Counted from the stretch's first letter, positions 1-13,350 are shown. The stretch is DNA of 64,000 bases from Platycnemis pennipes (GCA_933228895.1 OW121848.1:82851470-82915469); one strand, 5' to 3'. The notes: generated by a model from the sequence alone, not told the origin. Made by a program: numbers and translations.

Positions 1-574
1 TGCATTTTCCAGGAATTTACACCTTTTACTAGCGGTCCCTTTAAAATGATAAATAAAGGGTTTTACCCTATACGTATTTAGGAGTTTCACTTGGGAAAGA
101 TGGGACGCAATACTATTACTGTGTTTGAATAAGCTCAAACATACAGTGGTAATGGACTTTACACTTTCGATAGGAAAATGCTTATTTGTAAGCATCGCAA
201 TGTAAGGGTAGCGTGGGAGAAAAAAACATCATTGTGAAGCATATAGTCAGTGAAAAGCACATAATGGCTCTCAGGGCACAAATTCAGTTTTTCACAGAAA
301 ATGCCAAGACAACTGTTAATTTGTCAAAATTGCTGGAGGCTCATCCTACCCCACGGAACATATCCTGTACCCAAAGCTGAAATCAATTGTATTGAGCTTC
401 AGGCCATTCTTGAATGGCATTTTGGAAAGAAGACTTCAGCTGCTCTGAAAGATTTTTATGAGGTTGAGAGTGCACTGATGAAAGATAAATTCAGGTGTTA
501 GCTTTGAAATGTGAAGATAAACTTGTCAAAAGTATAGTCAAGTTAAATTTAATCCCTTAAATACTATAGATACT
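1..574. other. AT-rich non-coding stretch
   Basis: I see no recognisable gene here. A 66-codon ATG frame at 301-501 (+) has no motif I know and no similarity I can recall. It sits in AT-rich DNA where frames of this length arise by chance. Confidence 0.5.
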
Positions 575-700
575 AACAATCTAGTTGCATGAGATCCTAT
601 CGTTGTTTGTTTGCATGTCAATAGTGCATGCTTGGTGATATTCACCCCCTGCCACACACCCTTGCGGTGGCTTGCAGGGTATCGCGTAGATGTAGATGTT
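575..700 (+). repeat. Interspersed repeat A, copy 1 (hairpin plus GTAGAT tail)
   Basis: This stretch matches 58284-58411 almost throughout. Both copies start with AACAATC then AGTTGCATGAGA. Both carry TAGTGCATGCTTGGTGAT, then TTCACCCCCTGCCACACA, GCGGTGGCTTGCAGGGTATC and a GTAGATGTAGA tail. CCCTGC...GCAGGG with the inner CCAC...GTGG could fold as a stem-loop just before the tail. A 3' hairpin followed by a short tandem tail is common at the 3' ends of non-LTR elements and SINEs. I see no tRNA A/B boxes and no coding, so the class is unassigned. The repeat identity is directly visible; the element type is inference. Confidence 0.85.
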
Positions 701-2294
701 CCCCATAACTGGCTTGGATTTTATTTAGGTACTTGAACCTGGAAACAATCTTTGATATGATCAGTAGGTATTGGCATGAAGTCGTATTGAATTATAAAAT
801 AAAACAGCCGTAAACTAGATGACAATTCTTTTAAATAATCATTTTTTCTAAAGTAAATTAGCTAAAAACTTCGTGAAAGTTTTTTAAACTCATTTTCTCA
901 TTATAAAAAAAATTATGGTGTCAGATTAATTTGTCATAATAGGGATTGCATGAGTTTAAACAAAGTTATTGATTGAAGTAATGATATATTTGCATATTGT
1001 GCAAACAAGCTTAAGAATTGATATATAACTCTAGGCTATTCGATTATAAAAAATAGATGATAATTTTGGAAAATATAGACGCTATTTTTTCCGGTCCCTA
1101 CAGATTACCATTTCTAATGCATTAATTTTGCTTAGCGTCTGAAATGTGGCATAATATCATCGATTATTGTAATGCGTGTTGCATATCCTCTTTGACCATC
1201 GCAATTAACAGGTAATAATACGATTAAAATCATGCTCAAAGATTACAAGAGTTCCAATTGGGAAAAAAGTGTGAACTTCCTAAAATTCTGTGCTAATGGG
1301 CAACTGTTAGGGAATAAAATAAAACATAGGCCGTCAATTGTCGGTTGGCCGCATTTAGTGGTGAGCACTCCCTAGTATTTATAGTGTTAAAGTATCTGAG
1401 GCCCGTTATAGGAAAAATTGACATTTTCAAACTTCGCAAACACCAAAGTTACAACGTCAGAACCAAGAAAATAAAAAATTTTTACAAGCCAAAGTCGATT
1501 CATCGCAGGTTACGACGCGAACGTGTGTCATAATCAGGAGATGACTCTTTCGAAGCCTCCTAGAACACGGCACATATTTTCCCAACCACAATTTCACTAA
1601 AGTTTATAAATATTTTTCGCGAATGATGGTAATGGCATTAAACATGAATCTATGTCAGGAATGTTTTTCATGCAGCACACCTGACGGAGATAACTCCGCA
1701 AATTTCAAGCCCAGTGGAACACGTCTGGCCGTAAAGAATCCTTTCTGAAAACTCATCTCACAAGCGAATGTAAAACTGGAGTAAAATACGACTGGAGCTT
1801 TAAGAACGGGAAAGAGGGAGAGATAATAGAAATATCACACGAACCGAAGTGAGAAGAGCCGAAATACTTTACGAGGTGGTCGTCATCAACTTCATGGCCG
1901 TCTACTTCCGCAAACTATTGGTAGGTTCAGATTTTCCTCGTGAGGTATTTCGAAGCGTAGTGAAAAGATATATGAGACATTGAAAAAATTCTCGCAGAAC
2001 CATATTACCATTTTACGCGAGAATTAAAGACATAACATTTATCACAATAAAGCGGAAGAGTTATTAACAAGTAATGTGTTATCATTTCTACAAATGTTGC
2101 TACTCTATGCCCAATAACAATGATTTTGCATGCTGGTCGGACAAATCCTTTTAGCATGATCTTGAGTTCTAGCGCACTACACAATACTATCAATGTTTAT
2201 GATTGAAAAACTTTAAGCAGCAGGGGAAGATATACTTTTTTAAATAAAGACAGCGAGCAGCGATAATTACAGTTTATCCTGCTGTGGACTAACC
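701..2294. other. AT-rich non-coding stretch
   Basis: About 1.6 kb of AT-rich sequence with many stops in all frames. I see no recognisable gene, RNA or mobile element. Confidence 0.5.
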
Positions 2295-2340
2295 ATGAAT
2301 ATAATATTTAATATAATATTTATTTATTAATATTGTTTAT
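2295..2340. repeat. AT-rich simple repeat (AATATAATATTT type)
   Basis: Two tandem copies of ATATAATATTTA run into TTTATTTATTAATATTG. It is low-complexity AT sequence beside a second microsatellite at 2480. Confidence 0.75.
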
Positions 2341-2479
2341 AATTGTATATACCTACTCTGTACAAATGTTACATGGTCTAACAGATGGTAGCCCCACCAC
2401 AGGTACACCTTAGGGGCTATCAACGCTTCATTTTTTCTAATGTTACACTTTGTAATGGTTTACATTGGAAGCAATTAAA

Positions 2480-2534
2480 TTTATTATTTATTATTATTTA
2501 TTATTATTTATTGTATTATTATTTATTATTATAT
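2480..2534. repeat. TTA/TTATTTA microsatellite
   Basis: A run of TTATTATTTA units with one TTGTATT interruption. It is low-complexity and gives an isoleucine/tyrosine/leucine-rich run in a 116-codon frame at 2385-2735, which I therefore do not treat as a gene. Confidence 0.85.
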
Positions 2535-2540
2535 AAAGAA

Positions 2541-3440
2541 ATTTTAGAAAAAATAAAAGTCACATCACCTTCTACGACCAAGTACAAAAGAAAAAAGGCA
2601 TATCACAGAAGAAAGGCATTTGTCTTTTCCACGTATATATTAAAGGAAACGGATAATTTTTCAAGAGGCAAAGTTCAAAGTTCAAGCATTGTGCACGGCC
2701 CTAAGGTTATTTTCGATTTGACACAATGTTCGTGAGAGCTGTAGACAGTAGTGACTCAACCTTTATGGTTTCACTCCCGACCCTCACTCCAGTCAGAATC
2801 ACACATTTCGCACATAATATTGATAAAAGAAAACAATGTAAATTAGAATATTTCTCTAGTTCAGAACTAGCAGAATGAACAAGGGAAAACGCAAAACCCA
2901 TTTTATAAAAAACTGACTAAAATTGGGTATTGGAAAAATATAGTTATATTTTTTTAAATATTAAATAATAAGTAGTTACAACCTGATAATGATATTATAA
3001 GTAAGAGAGGAACATAATATATTCTACAGAAAGAGAGTTACATTCACGAACAAGTGAAACCTTTTAGTTTATATCCGCTACGTACAAGATTCCCAGTAGA
3101 ATTCATCTCACGTTATACTCGGGCGACACGAAGACACGATAGACGGGAGTTGACTTGTATGATACAAAGGAATTGCATGTTGGAATACGAGACACTACAA
3201 TCTAGCGTGTTTTGCGCAGAGGCAGAAAATCAACAGGGATCAGATGCAGGCAGACCAACAAAGAATCACGCATGGTCCGACCAGATTCAACCTATCGTAC
3301 ATGATTTCCCTAGGTTTCTCCCCCATACTCTCAGCTGATTTCAATCTGTTTCATGCTGTGTTCAAAACATTAAGGATGCGTGGAGAAGTCCGTTTCAAAA
3401 GAGCCTCTACGGAAGGGCTGGAGAATTGGTGATACTCGCA
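2541..3440. other. Non-coding stretch, nothing recognised
   Basis: Mixed composition. Short overlapping frames at 3054-3338 and 3244-3432 show no domain or motif. I see nothing else that can be named. Confidence 0.4.
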
Positions 3441-4020
3441 AGAGTTCTTGAGTTTGAACAGGACACCGGAGGGAGAGAGCATAGTTCTCGGGCGGAGGGA
3501 GAGAAAAAGAGATAAATTCCTACTTTGTCTCCGGAGGGAGCGGGGGATAGTGGAGTCGCGCAGGGGAAAATACGGACAAGGAAACGGGGAAGAGAAGACG
3601 GAATGTGGAAGAAACAAACGGATTATGGAATGCAAAATGGACAAAAAAGAGGAAAAGATATGAAAGTTTAAGAAAAATGGACAGGAAAAAAAAAGATTAA
3701 AGATGCAGTGAGGAGGAGAAGGTGGGGGAAAGGGGGTGGATCAAATTCCTTATCCTTCGACTGTATTCACACAAGAGCATTGGAAGAGAAGCGCGGAAGA
3801 TGCCTTCAGCTTCCCCCTTCCCGCTACAGCCAAGAACAAACGGGCGAAAATCGCATCAAAGTACGCAACAGAGGGCACGAAGCATCTCCGAATAAGAAGG
3901 GCTACAGAGAGAGAGGGAGAGAGAGAGAACGGCGCGGATTTATCTGTAAGCGGGAACGGGAGTGCGGTGGAGAGGAAGAGGACTGCACGGCTTTCACTCG
4001 AAGGGTCGAAGTAGAGTAGG
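3440..4020 (+). repeat. Purine-rich (GA) tract with short GA microsatellites
   Basis: The + strand is strongly purine-biased, made of GGAGGGAGAGA, GGAAAAAGA and GAGAGAGGGAGAGAGAGA segments (densest at 3906-3930). Frames on both strands here are long only because purine- or pyrimidine-rich strands rarely form stop codons. The predicted peptides are Arg/Glu/Lys/Gly-rich, or Ser/Pro/Leu-rich on the opposite strand, so I do not call them genes. Confidence 0.6.
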
Positions 4021-5347
4021 CAGCGGGAATAAGAGCGACAATGACACTAATCTCTGATCCCTCATTGAAAAGGGGATTCGGATCTCTGATGTGCTTGTAT
4101 GTGTATCGCCATTGTGGCCAACAAGCACCATAAACAACCGACAGAGATTCGAAGCGAGTGACGAATATACTCGGAAATAGTGAAAAAACAAATCCGAATA
4201 GCTATAGAATAAGATGCAGCAACCTTTTTACATTCTAGAGAGGAAAAATGAGGAGAAAACGCCAAAAATATACATGTAGTGATTTGAATACTAAATATTA
4301 AATTTATGATTCGTAAATTTCAAACGCGAAATATATTTTGATAATATGCTAATGAGTATCAAGAATATCACAACCATTTTCCAAAACTTTCCTACGCACT
4401 TACATTTTCCTACCGATTTTACAAATAAGAGAGAGAAGGAAATAATTACACCTAACAAATATATAAGTAAGTGTGCGATGACTTCAGCAAGTAAGACGCG
4501 AATGATGATCAAACTTCCTCTCCCATAAAATATCTACTAGAGAAACCTAAACTTTCATATATCTTTTTAAGTATCTTATAGACACACTACCATAACCAAA
4601 AGCTACTGTCACACAGTTTAAATGAAAATTATACCTGAGATACCGAATGGAATGCACGTTCACAGTGAAGGATGCAAGACAACTCGAACGAGTTTTATCG
4701 GAATAAAATTAGTTCAAGTTCGTCATAAGGGTCAAATTCTGATGAAAGTAAAACGAAAAAGAAAGACGAAATTTAAGGAAGGTGGTATGCTAGAAAGCAA
4801 CATAAACTCATTAATATACACCTTACCATGTTGCTTAGCATCGAAACGATGATCTTCGATGATAAAAATATTCATGAGCTATGCAGAGTTTTTGCTTCAC
4901 CAAACTTTCCGACTATGCGGCAATTGCATCAATGAAGCCCAAGATGGCAACATTAGAAAAATGTAAGTGATACATAAAATTAGAAAAATATCACGACAAA
5001 AAAAACACGGAAAATGGAGAAGAAGAATTTAGCTGAATCTAAAAATCTATTTGAAAAAATATAATTAATAAATCCAATATTACAGGTAATCCTACGTAAG
5101 TCACAGAAGTATTGTCGTTCATGCAACTTCGTGAGGTTGAGGAGTTGTTGACACTTGGAAACAGAATGACATTGTTTGCCAATGTCTGCCAAATTCTGCC
5201 ATGCCATGCACGAAGAAATTATTTCAGGCTATTAAAATCTCGTACTCGGCATAGCTATGACTACGTTTACGCAAGTGAAATATTCTGTGTGAGGAATGGA
5301 CACGGGAGTTAGGATGGGAAGCCCGGGCTAGAACGATAAATTGATTA
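4021..5347. other. AT-rich non-coding stretch
   Basis: No gene recognised. Frames at 4622-4852 (+) and 4980-5207 (-) lack any motif I know. Confidence 0.45.
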
Positions 5348-5427
5348 TTATAAAGATTTGATCTTATAAAGATTTGATCTTATAAAGATTTGATCTTATA
5401 AAGATTTGATCTTATAAAGATTTGATC
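5348..5427 (+). repeat. Five exact tandem copies of a 16-bp unit
   Basis: The unit TTATAAAGATTTGATC is repeated five times with no mismatch (starts at 5348, 5364, 5380, 5396, 5412). Each unit contains GATC and the imperfect dyad AAGATTTGATCTT spans unit junctions. Perfect identity implies recent expansion or ongoing homogenisation. No function is evident. Confidence 0.97.
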
Positions 5428-8189
5428 TGATTGACCAACCTTAAGTTGCGGATCCAGCTTCTCACAAATTTAAAATGATATACGTGAACACTGAAAAAAC
5501 GAACTCTTTTTTTCAACTCTGCCCTCGATACAAATTTCCAAAGGGAAACTAAATCTGGCACAGTAACATAAGGAATTTGATAATTAAAAATTTGTTTCCA
5601 TCTCAGGATAATTAATACGGATTATTGCAATGTAAAGATCACATTTCAATCTCTTACATCCTTCTCGTCATATCGCACACTCATGAAAACATCTCCAAGA
5701 AACGAAACATTCAAGAAAGCTCACGCCAATGCAGCGGGTCGTCAATGGTTGCAGACCACGCCCTCCTTCTACGGAGCGATTAAAGCTCTCTGCAATCACT
5801 TGATTAAACGGGTATAAAAATATTCATCGACTTCCCCGATTCGTCAAGAGGGGCAGGAGGAATGGAAAAATAGGGCAGCGCATTTTTCTTTCGGAATTGA
5901 AAACTAGGCGTGCCACATTACGGGCAGTTCGATCAACAGCATCATCATATTCGACGTCACGACCCCTGCATTCAATTCCTCCTGGAGTACTCCTCGACGG
6001 AACTCTATGACTGCGGAAATCAAAACTCAGCTACGCGCAACGTCTTCGATTTAATCTCCTCGGCATACGTACGCCGAGCAACCTCATTTCCTCCGCCCTT
6101 CACGCCACCCCTCTTTCTCCTTACACCCTTCCCCTAATTCCTCTTGGATGAAAGGGCCGCGGGCGCTCCCCATCGTTCTCTCTCCACCCCTCTTGGCATC
6201 AAGTGAATTTATCTTTCGCATGAAATGGCGCGCCATCTACCAAGAGACTCGAATTCCCATCTGCCTCTCCTCATTTTCCCAACTCCAGAGCCATACACAC
6301 CCTCAAATCTTCCTCTCGCGTCTCTCTCACTTAAGTAACTCATCCTCCTCGAGGGAGCCATTTGGACAGGCGAAAATAATCTCAGGCCTTGAATAGGCCA
6401 TTGTAGCACGAGAATGGGGACGATGGATGCCTCCTCGACACTGAAATCAATTCAGCATCATAAAGTCATCTGATCGTAGAACTATTTTAGCGAGAAGAAC
6501 GCAGCTAACCGCTGAGCGAATGGTTACACCATGCGAGTACGCCACTGTTGTCGTGCACTCCACCATTTTCTTCATTTTACCAAGAAATTAAGAGAGACCA
6601 CATTATAGAGATCAATAAGTGATGTCATAGGGTTAATAGAAATGAAGAAGCTACCATGACAATTTCTTCCCCATATCCTCCACAAGACCTAAATAAGGCG
6701 GTAAGGAAAACGTTGAGACATTCATCAAAATAATGAGCACAAAAATCCATTTCAACATTCGAATCACATTAGTCTTATTTAAAAAATATTCGCGCCAGAT
6801 ATCCCGATAAGTCTCACGAGCGAGAAAGACAAGAAATACTTCCAAAAATCAATATTCCTTTACTTCTTGTTTTTCAGTGGCAGCTGGAGAGGAAATAATT
6901 GAAAGCACTGCTAACAGTGAATGGCCGGGTCAAATATTCCTCGCGCACTCAAATACTGACGATCCGCTGGCAATAAGCCCGCCAAGGGCGAAGGGAAGAA
7001 CTTCCTTGCCGAGAGAGCACTGCTGGGAGGCGAGCACTGGGAAATCTGAGCGCTCCCGAACATATTTAAGCGCATCATCCATGGCGGGATGGAAGCCGAT
7101 AAGTCTAGAATGGAACCGTAGATGCTCCACTTTCCATGCACTCCCCGCTCTTCGGAGCAAAAAAAGAAATCAGTAAAAATATCAGTTCCAAGCTTTAAAG
7201 TCTCTCGGTCGTATTGGCCAGCAAAAGAATGCAATACCGGAATTGAAATGTGGAACACATCCCCTGCGGTCTCATCACGGTGATTGCATTTCAGAGGAAG
7301 TAGGGCGGGATTTATTTACACTTGCCCTTTGAGTGATCCGCAATTGGAACGGGGACGCCGCATGGAGTCTGCCTCTTGTCAAAACCGACGCAATGAAAAG
7401 AATAGCACGACGACGTTGGCGATAAATACCCACCGTAAAACTATCACTGCAGAGGCACGCGGTGAATTAAATCCCACTGATGATTCCACAGTGCAAATTT
7501 AAAATTCCAGAAATATAAAATCACTCACGCGTCGCGTTCACAAACAAGTAGAATGAGGAAACTGCGAGGAAATAAATCGATTCCTTCTTTGTCACGAGTC
7601 TGCTCAAAAAATACTATTTGAGCGCATACACAAGTCGACCTTTGCACGGCTGGAATACAACTTCATGTTGTATCTCCTGGCCGCTTTTCATTATACCGAA
7701 ACAACACTGCGCTTTCAGCGGAAAAGAACACGAGACAAAGGAAAACATACTGCACCATGACATAAAGCTCCAGCGACACCCATCAGTGAACTCTAATGAA
7801 AATCCATGCCATCATTTCAAAAAAGAAAGGTGTGTCGACATCGACGGCAAAGAGAAACATTTCCAACTTCATGAAGACCCCTGTCTCTCACTCGTACAAT
7901 AAAGTTGATTTTCTAATTTGCTCTGCAACACCCAAGAGCGCTGAAGAATTACTAGTGAATGAAGCGCGAAGGAAATTAAACTTGAACATAGCCATCACAC
8001 TTCAAATAAAGTTTGCCGCCATCACACCCTTCGAATTGAAAGTACAGAAAAAACTACCAAATCGGCTTTTCTGAATCCCCGACCCGGTTCATCCTACCGG
8101 GAAATTTGATTTTAGAAAAAAAATACTGCTGCCAAAACGCCCGTGCATAAAAACTCGAGTCAGATGAAGCAACACAGCTCATAATTTGC
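5428..8189. other. Non-coding stretch of mixed composition
   Basis: About 2.8 kb. 6040-6340 is pyrimidine-rich with CpGs. The rest is near-neutral or AT-rich. Frames such as 6877-7176 (+, 99 codons) and 6911-7258 (-, 115 codons) overlap on opposite strands and show no known domain. I cannot support a gene. Confidence 0.4.
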
Positions 8190-8790
8190 CGTTTCTCACA
8201 AATTCTCTTCCGCATCAGCGCCATTACCCGGCCGATTCAGCTCGTCTCCAACAAATATCGCAGCGCCAAGCGTGAGAGGTGAGCGCGAGCGGGCGTGAAA
8301 ACAAACACTCCCGCGAGAAGGGATTTGAGCGGTCCGCGTCGGGAGGAGAAAAATAAAAATGACACGGCCCCACCTTGTTTTTCGGCAAAAGGATATCGGA
8401 GCGCAGGGATGCGACTCGGCGCCCATTATTAATCCCAGTGGCAGTCGCACCTCCTGGGGGACGCGGAACACATTCTTTCGCTCCATTCCAACCGGATTCC
8501 AGTCCACTCCCCCACACCGCTCAACCGAGCTCTAAACGCGTCGTCTCCCTCCCCACCACCACGCCGGCTTGTTAGCCGAGACGACCCTCCCATTCGAGAG
8601 TTTTCCTCCGTGAGACCCGGTCGCCTTTTGATGATGCCTGCGACATCGTTAACCCCGCTCGTCCACCCCCGACTCGCTCCTCTTTGTTACCGAAAACAAG
8701 CGACGCACGACAGCAACATGGACATGCATTATGAGACTCCGATCATTGCTCTGCCAACGAGCTCACAAAGGGGATAGAGTGGGCGGAATT
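8190..8790. promoter_or_regulatory. GC/CpG-rich block, possible CpG-island-like region
   Basis: This block stands out from its AT-rich flanks by many CpGs (for example AGCGCGAGCGGGCGTG near 8283-8298 and the CGACGCACGACAG run near 8700). CpG-rich blocks can mark promoters in animals, but I see no TATA box, initiator or attached exon I would defend. It may equally be an unmethylated or purely compositional patch. Confidence 0.25.
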
Positions 8791-11700
8791 GGACTTAGCT
8801 AGGAGACCGCGAGCGGCGAGGATCGGTGAAAGGGTAACAGACGAAAGGGGTTAACGGAGGGGGGGAGGAGATAGAAGGCAGGGGGCATATGGGCACCGTT
8901 TTCCATCGCGGAGGGCAATGATCCCCAAAACAAATAAATTCGCGGAAGGCTGGTAAGTCGCCTGGGTAGGGAAAAGTTGGGGGTCATGCCTTCGGCTACG
9001 ATTCTCTCCCTGCACCCGACATAGGGCCGTGGATTGTCGATGTTCTAATCAAAGACAATGGGCTTCCCAGATTAATGACGCCAAGTCTCTATTGCAATCT
9101 GGTTCCCCTCTAAGTGCTCAGCAAACGATAAGGGATGATGCAGGAACTAATCACTTGGATCCTCTACAAAAATATGACATCTAATTCCTTTGACACAAAG
9201 GTGCTCAGTATGTTACCAGCAAACATTGGGATCCGAATGAATCCCTCGGGAGCATCCAGCTGAGCGTCTGAATTATGCAGATTAATAGAAGAAAGCAGAT
9301 CAAATAAAGCAAGATTTGTCAGAGTTTTAACTTCAGAAGTGAGGATGAAAGATTACAAGCAATATTTAATTCTAGATAGATACCAAAAAAATGAATTAAT
9401 TCTTCAAATACTAATGAGACAAACAACCTTTAAAAGGCGTAAGTATTGGAAGCAATATTTCTTGCTGGCGCAATGCAGTGACACTACTGATGAAATTGAG
9501 ACTAATTGCTTCCGCAACAGTTACATTTATTGTTCAACATAATACTACCCTCTTAATGTAATACTTTAATCCACATTAACAAGTCAATCTACGTGTGCCA
9601 CTATTATGGAAAACATTGAGCAGTAAATATATACTGACGATTTGCAAATTTCGAGAAAACAAATGATCTCTGGGAAAATGATATTAATGTTGAGACTTAT
9701 TTCTGAGATCTCCTGATGCACTACTATAATCAGCGGGGTGCGAAGCAAGGGGGATATGATAAGTAGAATAGCCTATAGGGAAAAGGTATTTAAACAGATA
9801 CCAGCTGGTATTACAAGCTTAAATACGAGGGTACACTCGTTGGAACATATATTGACTATTTTTCTTAACAGAAAATAGACAAAGATAATAATAGCAGCGA
9901 AAAAGCTATGACTTGGGGGTGCTTGCACAGGAATGATTATGGATAAATTGATTCGCCAAATATTTAAGAAAGCCCCTATGAAGAGCAAGGGAGAAAAAGA
10001 TTACTTGTTCTCGTTTCCAAGTATTCAAGACAAGCCTATCGGACACATAACGAAACATGATCGCTCCATGCACTACTGTCACCGAGAAAGAAGTGCTTGA
10101 GAAGAACTGCAAAAAAATACTAAATAATATATGAAGAGGAAGTAGTGAAAAGTGAGAAAGAAATGAATAAATCGAAGATATTAGTCGATAGAGGAATGGC
10201 TGCAAAGATTGCGTTTAGCCGATCCCAGGATTCATGACTAGTGACGACGATGATGAAGTCAATAAGAAACGCATTAAACGAGATGAATAATATTTTGTGT
10301 CAAGCGAATGATAATGATAAAAATACTATGCATGTTTATGAAAATGAGGTTAAAATCCTTGGTAAAATCCATGGTTTAAATCATGGTGGAATATAACAAT
10401 AATTTACCTTATTTTGAGATGAAATACGTTCATCCTTATTCATGCCTAAGTTGAGGACAAATGAGTGCAGAATAACTCTCACTTTCTAATCGTCAACAAC
10501 ACTTCAAATTATATCACACCTCTATGCCCCAAGTTTTCGGCATTCCATTTCATCTGAGGTTGTTCAGCGAGAAGCAAGGATACCTGGGCGAGAAATGGAC
10601 GCCAAATAAACAAAGACAGCATGAATCAAAATAAAAATAGTGAATCAAAATAAAAAATGTGCAGAATCAAATATGTGAGGGACGGATCGCGATGCATGGG
10701 AGTCGAAGTGAGAGAGTCAAGCGGGTTTGAATCCTGGGACGAATCACCTGTCCAGTCGCCAGGCGCGCTAGGGTAGTTAATTACGCAGGGAGTTGTACAA
10801 ATATGAGGATTGGGGGGACGCGCTGGGAACCGACAAGTGCGGTGGGGCGGGAAGATGATGGTTGCCATTAGAGCGGCGAGGGAATGCTGGTCCCAGTCCT
10901 GCAAAATTCACACGTGGGATAATTGGAGGCGAGGCGAAATGTGGGAGGGTGTGGAGGGAGATGCACGCTGACGCTTTGATCGGGATGCTGAAAGATGGCG
11001 GCTTCTGTTGCTCCAAAGTCCCGATTAATCAAGTCCTAGGGACGAGGCTCTGAGACACAGCCACTAGCGCAGTGGCGGGGTATATACCTTCTTAAATGAC
11101 AATTTATAGCTTCGTCACTTGTCGCAGCGGAATGTCGCTGCAGTCGCCTTGATGGCCTGCGATCATCCCTTCGGTCAAATGCGTTCCAGCACGCGTCTCA
11201 CTGCAACGGTGGGGAGGTTGATGAGGAATAGTGGAGCTCATGACAGGAGCCGAGAACTTGGATACCGATTGTTCAGCTTAACGGTATACCGTAAAGCCAC
11301 TGCAAACATAATGCCTATTCTCACGAGTGACTTAAACGTGAAAGGCATGGTATATTCTAAAGAGGAAGCTGTGTGTTCGCTGACGGTAAAGAGTAAAATA
11401 AAATCTGAATGACAGTATTGCAAAAATATGCATAAAACATACATTCACACATATTTTCCTTTCAAAAAACAAGGAATTAAAATGTTAAAAAAGGAAGATG
11501 GGTCCTTTTTCTTGAATCATTAGAATTAGATGCTCCACGTTTTCCCCTATTCATAGGAAGAGAAGGTTTCTTACCGAGATAAAAAAATAGTCACATCAGT
11601 ATTTATTATCCACACAGTGAGAAAATAAATTTTTTTCAGTCTGTCATTTACCTACATAACTCACTGGTAGTTCCATAACTAAGAGCAATCCACGGAGTGA

Positions 11701-12410
11701 GAAACTAGTTGATGTAGACGATAAGAAAAGGCACTAGCCTTGACAGCTACGAGGACAGAGCAGTAGGGGCTAACTGGTGAGATAAACGTTTTTCTAGATA
11801 GAGGATAAAGATAGATAAAAAGACAAAGAACGATTTTTATAAAAGAATAAGGTAAGGAAAAAGAAACTAATCTGGTACTATTATGCACAAAGCAAGAAAA
11901 AACACTATCAGTGCGGATGACGACGTGAAAACGTTGAAAATGGATGAGGCGTAAAAAATAATGAGATATCGTACTAGTTTATACTTAACTACATCTAAAT
12001 TCCAACAAGTAAATCCTTTCACTGCCTTGCGTATAACACTACTCTATTTTCCTCTAAAGCTAAATTTAAAAAAATAATACATTTCCACTTTCTTATTGCA
12101 AAGGTTAACCTGTAAATCTGAGATAACGTAATTCACGCTCTTCAAAATAACGTGGTATCCAAAATATTGCAGCCGAGCGAGGGGGACAACGGAATAAAAA
12201 AGTCTAAATGGACTTACGATTCCCGTAACGCTTTCTGCAAAAACCTACGTGTGCCAGTTGAATATTCTGCCACGAGCTTTTAGAGGGTGCCATTTAAATG
12301 AGAGCCAGGGACTCCTTTTTCATACGGCGTCATGGCTAAAGAACGCTCCTTACCGAAAACGCGCTAAGCCATACCACCTCTGAATGGACCCTGCCATTCG
12401 TTTCGCAAGG
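8791..12410. other. Mainly AT-rich non-coding stretch
   Basis: About 3.6 kb with no recognised gene. 8800-8890 is G/A-rich. 10670-11060 is more GC-rich and contains a B-box-like GGTTTGAATCC near 10726, but I could not define a matching A box. The remainder is AT-rich and featureless to me. Confidence 0.4.
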
Positions 12411-13350
12411 CCGTATGCGCAGGTTAGAGTACCCTGACCCCCTTCTCCCTCAAAGGAACCGTGGACAGCTGAGAGAAGGTTAGGAGAGCACGATGGGGTC
12501 GAATCTTTCAGAGAGAAAGAGACAAAAAAAACTGAATAAAAAAAGGGTCGGCAACTGGACCTCTCCGCGCGCTTTCAACTCCACGAAGCTCCGCCGTCCT
12601 CCTCCAGAGCGCCCGCCTCCCCTCAACCCCCTCCATTCAACTTTGGCTCTGCTCTCTCCTTTCCCCCCATCCGCACCCCACTCTCCCCACGCGCGCAAGC
12701 CCTCACACCGGCACCCCTCTTTTGCGTTCGGCCCTCGATAAGAGCCCGCTTTAATTGCCTGGTCGTTCCGTCGGCCCCATTAACAGGGGGTGGAGGAGGC
12801 TGCCGGGGGGAGACGGGAGGAAGATTTTTACCGAGAGGGGTAGGAGAGGGAAAAAGGAAAGGAGAGCGGTGTGTGAAAGAGTATGAGAGAGAGACTGGAA
12901 GGCAGAGGTGACGAGAGGGGGGAGTGGAGTGGATGAGCGAGTAAGTCCGAGAGAGGCGTTGGTTTAAGAACGATAAGCTGCAACGAGGAATGGGGAGGTG
13001 TGAGGGGAATTTACGCGTGAATGAAAAGCACAGGGGGGTGAGGGAGACAGCTCTCGGGGAAAGGGTAAATTTTCGGACGCGGACGGAACCGCAGACCATA
13101 AAGACGGAAGGAGAACAGGGAGGAGATTAGAGAGAGAAAGAGGGTGGAAGGGCAGCGCGCTCGGAATGGGGAAAAATACATAACGTAGGGAAAAGGGCTG
13201 CGGGAAGGAGTTATAAAATACAAGTACGGGGAGATAGTGTGGGAGGGTCGCTACAAAAAAGAGGTGGGGGAGGGACTCAGTGGGGTGAGAAGTTAGATGG
13301 GGAAGGGGTAAGGAGATTAACGGCGAGAAAGAGAATTTCATGCAATGAAA
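12411..13350. repeat. GC-rich block running into a purine-rich tract
   Basis: 12570-12740 is C/T- and CpG-rich on the + strand. From 12780 to 13350 the + strand becomes purine-rich (GGAGGGG, GAGAGAG, GGAAAGGAGAG segments). The 158- and 143-codon frames on the minus strand (12623-13099, 12964-13395) translate to Ser/Pro/Leu/Phe-rich low-complexity peptides typical of a pyrimidine-rich strand. I see no gene. Confidence 0.5.

Noticed and set aside
301..501. 66-codon ATG frame
   Set aside because: It looks protein-like but I recognise no domain or splice context; chance frame length in this composition.
5348..5427. CRISPR array
   Set aside because: The 16-bp units are directly abutting with no unique spacers; this is a tandem repeat in eukaryotic DNA.
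10681..10745. B-box-like GGTTTGAATCC suggesting a tRNA or SINE
   Set aside because: No convincing A box at the right spacing and no match to the SINE body motifs.
11066..11080. CAGTGGCGGGG, resembling a hAT terminus (also CAGTGGCGCAGC near 54845 and ACGCCACTG near 6540)
   Set aside because: No partner inverted repeat or target duplication at a plausible distance; short seeds like this occur by chance.
11588..11612. TCAGTATTTATTATCCACACA, similar to the arm of the 55.8-kb hairpin
   Set aside because: Similarity covers only about 20 bases of AT-rich sequence and neither flank extends it.
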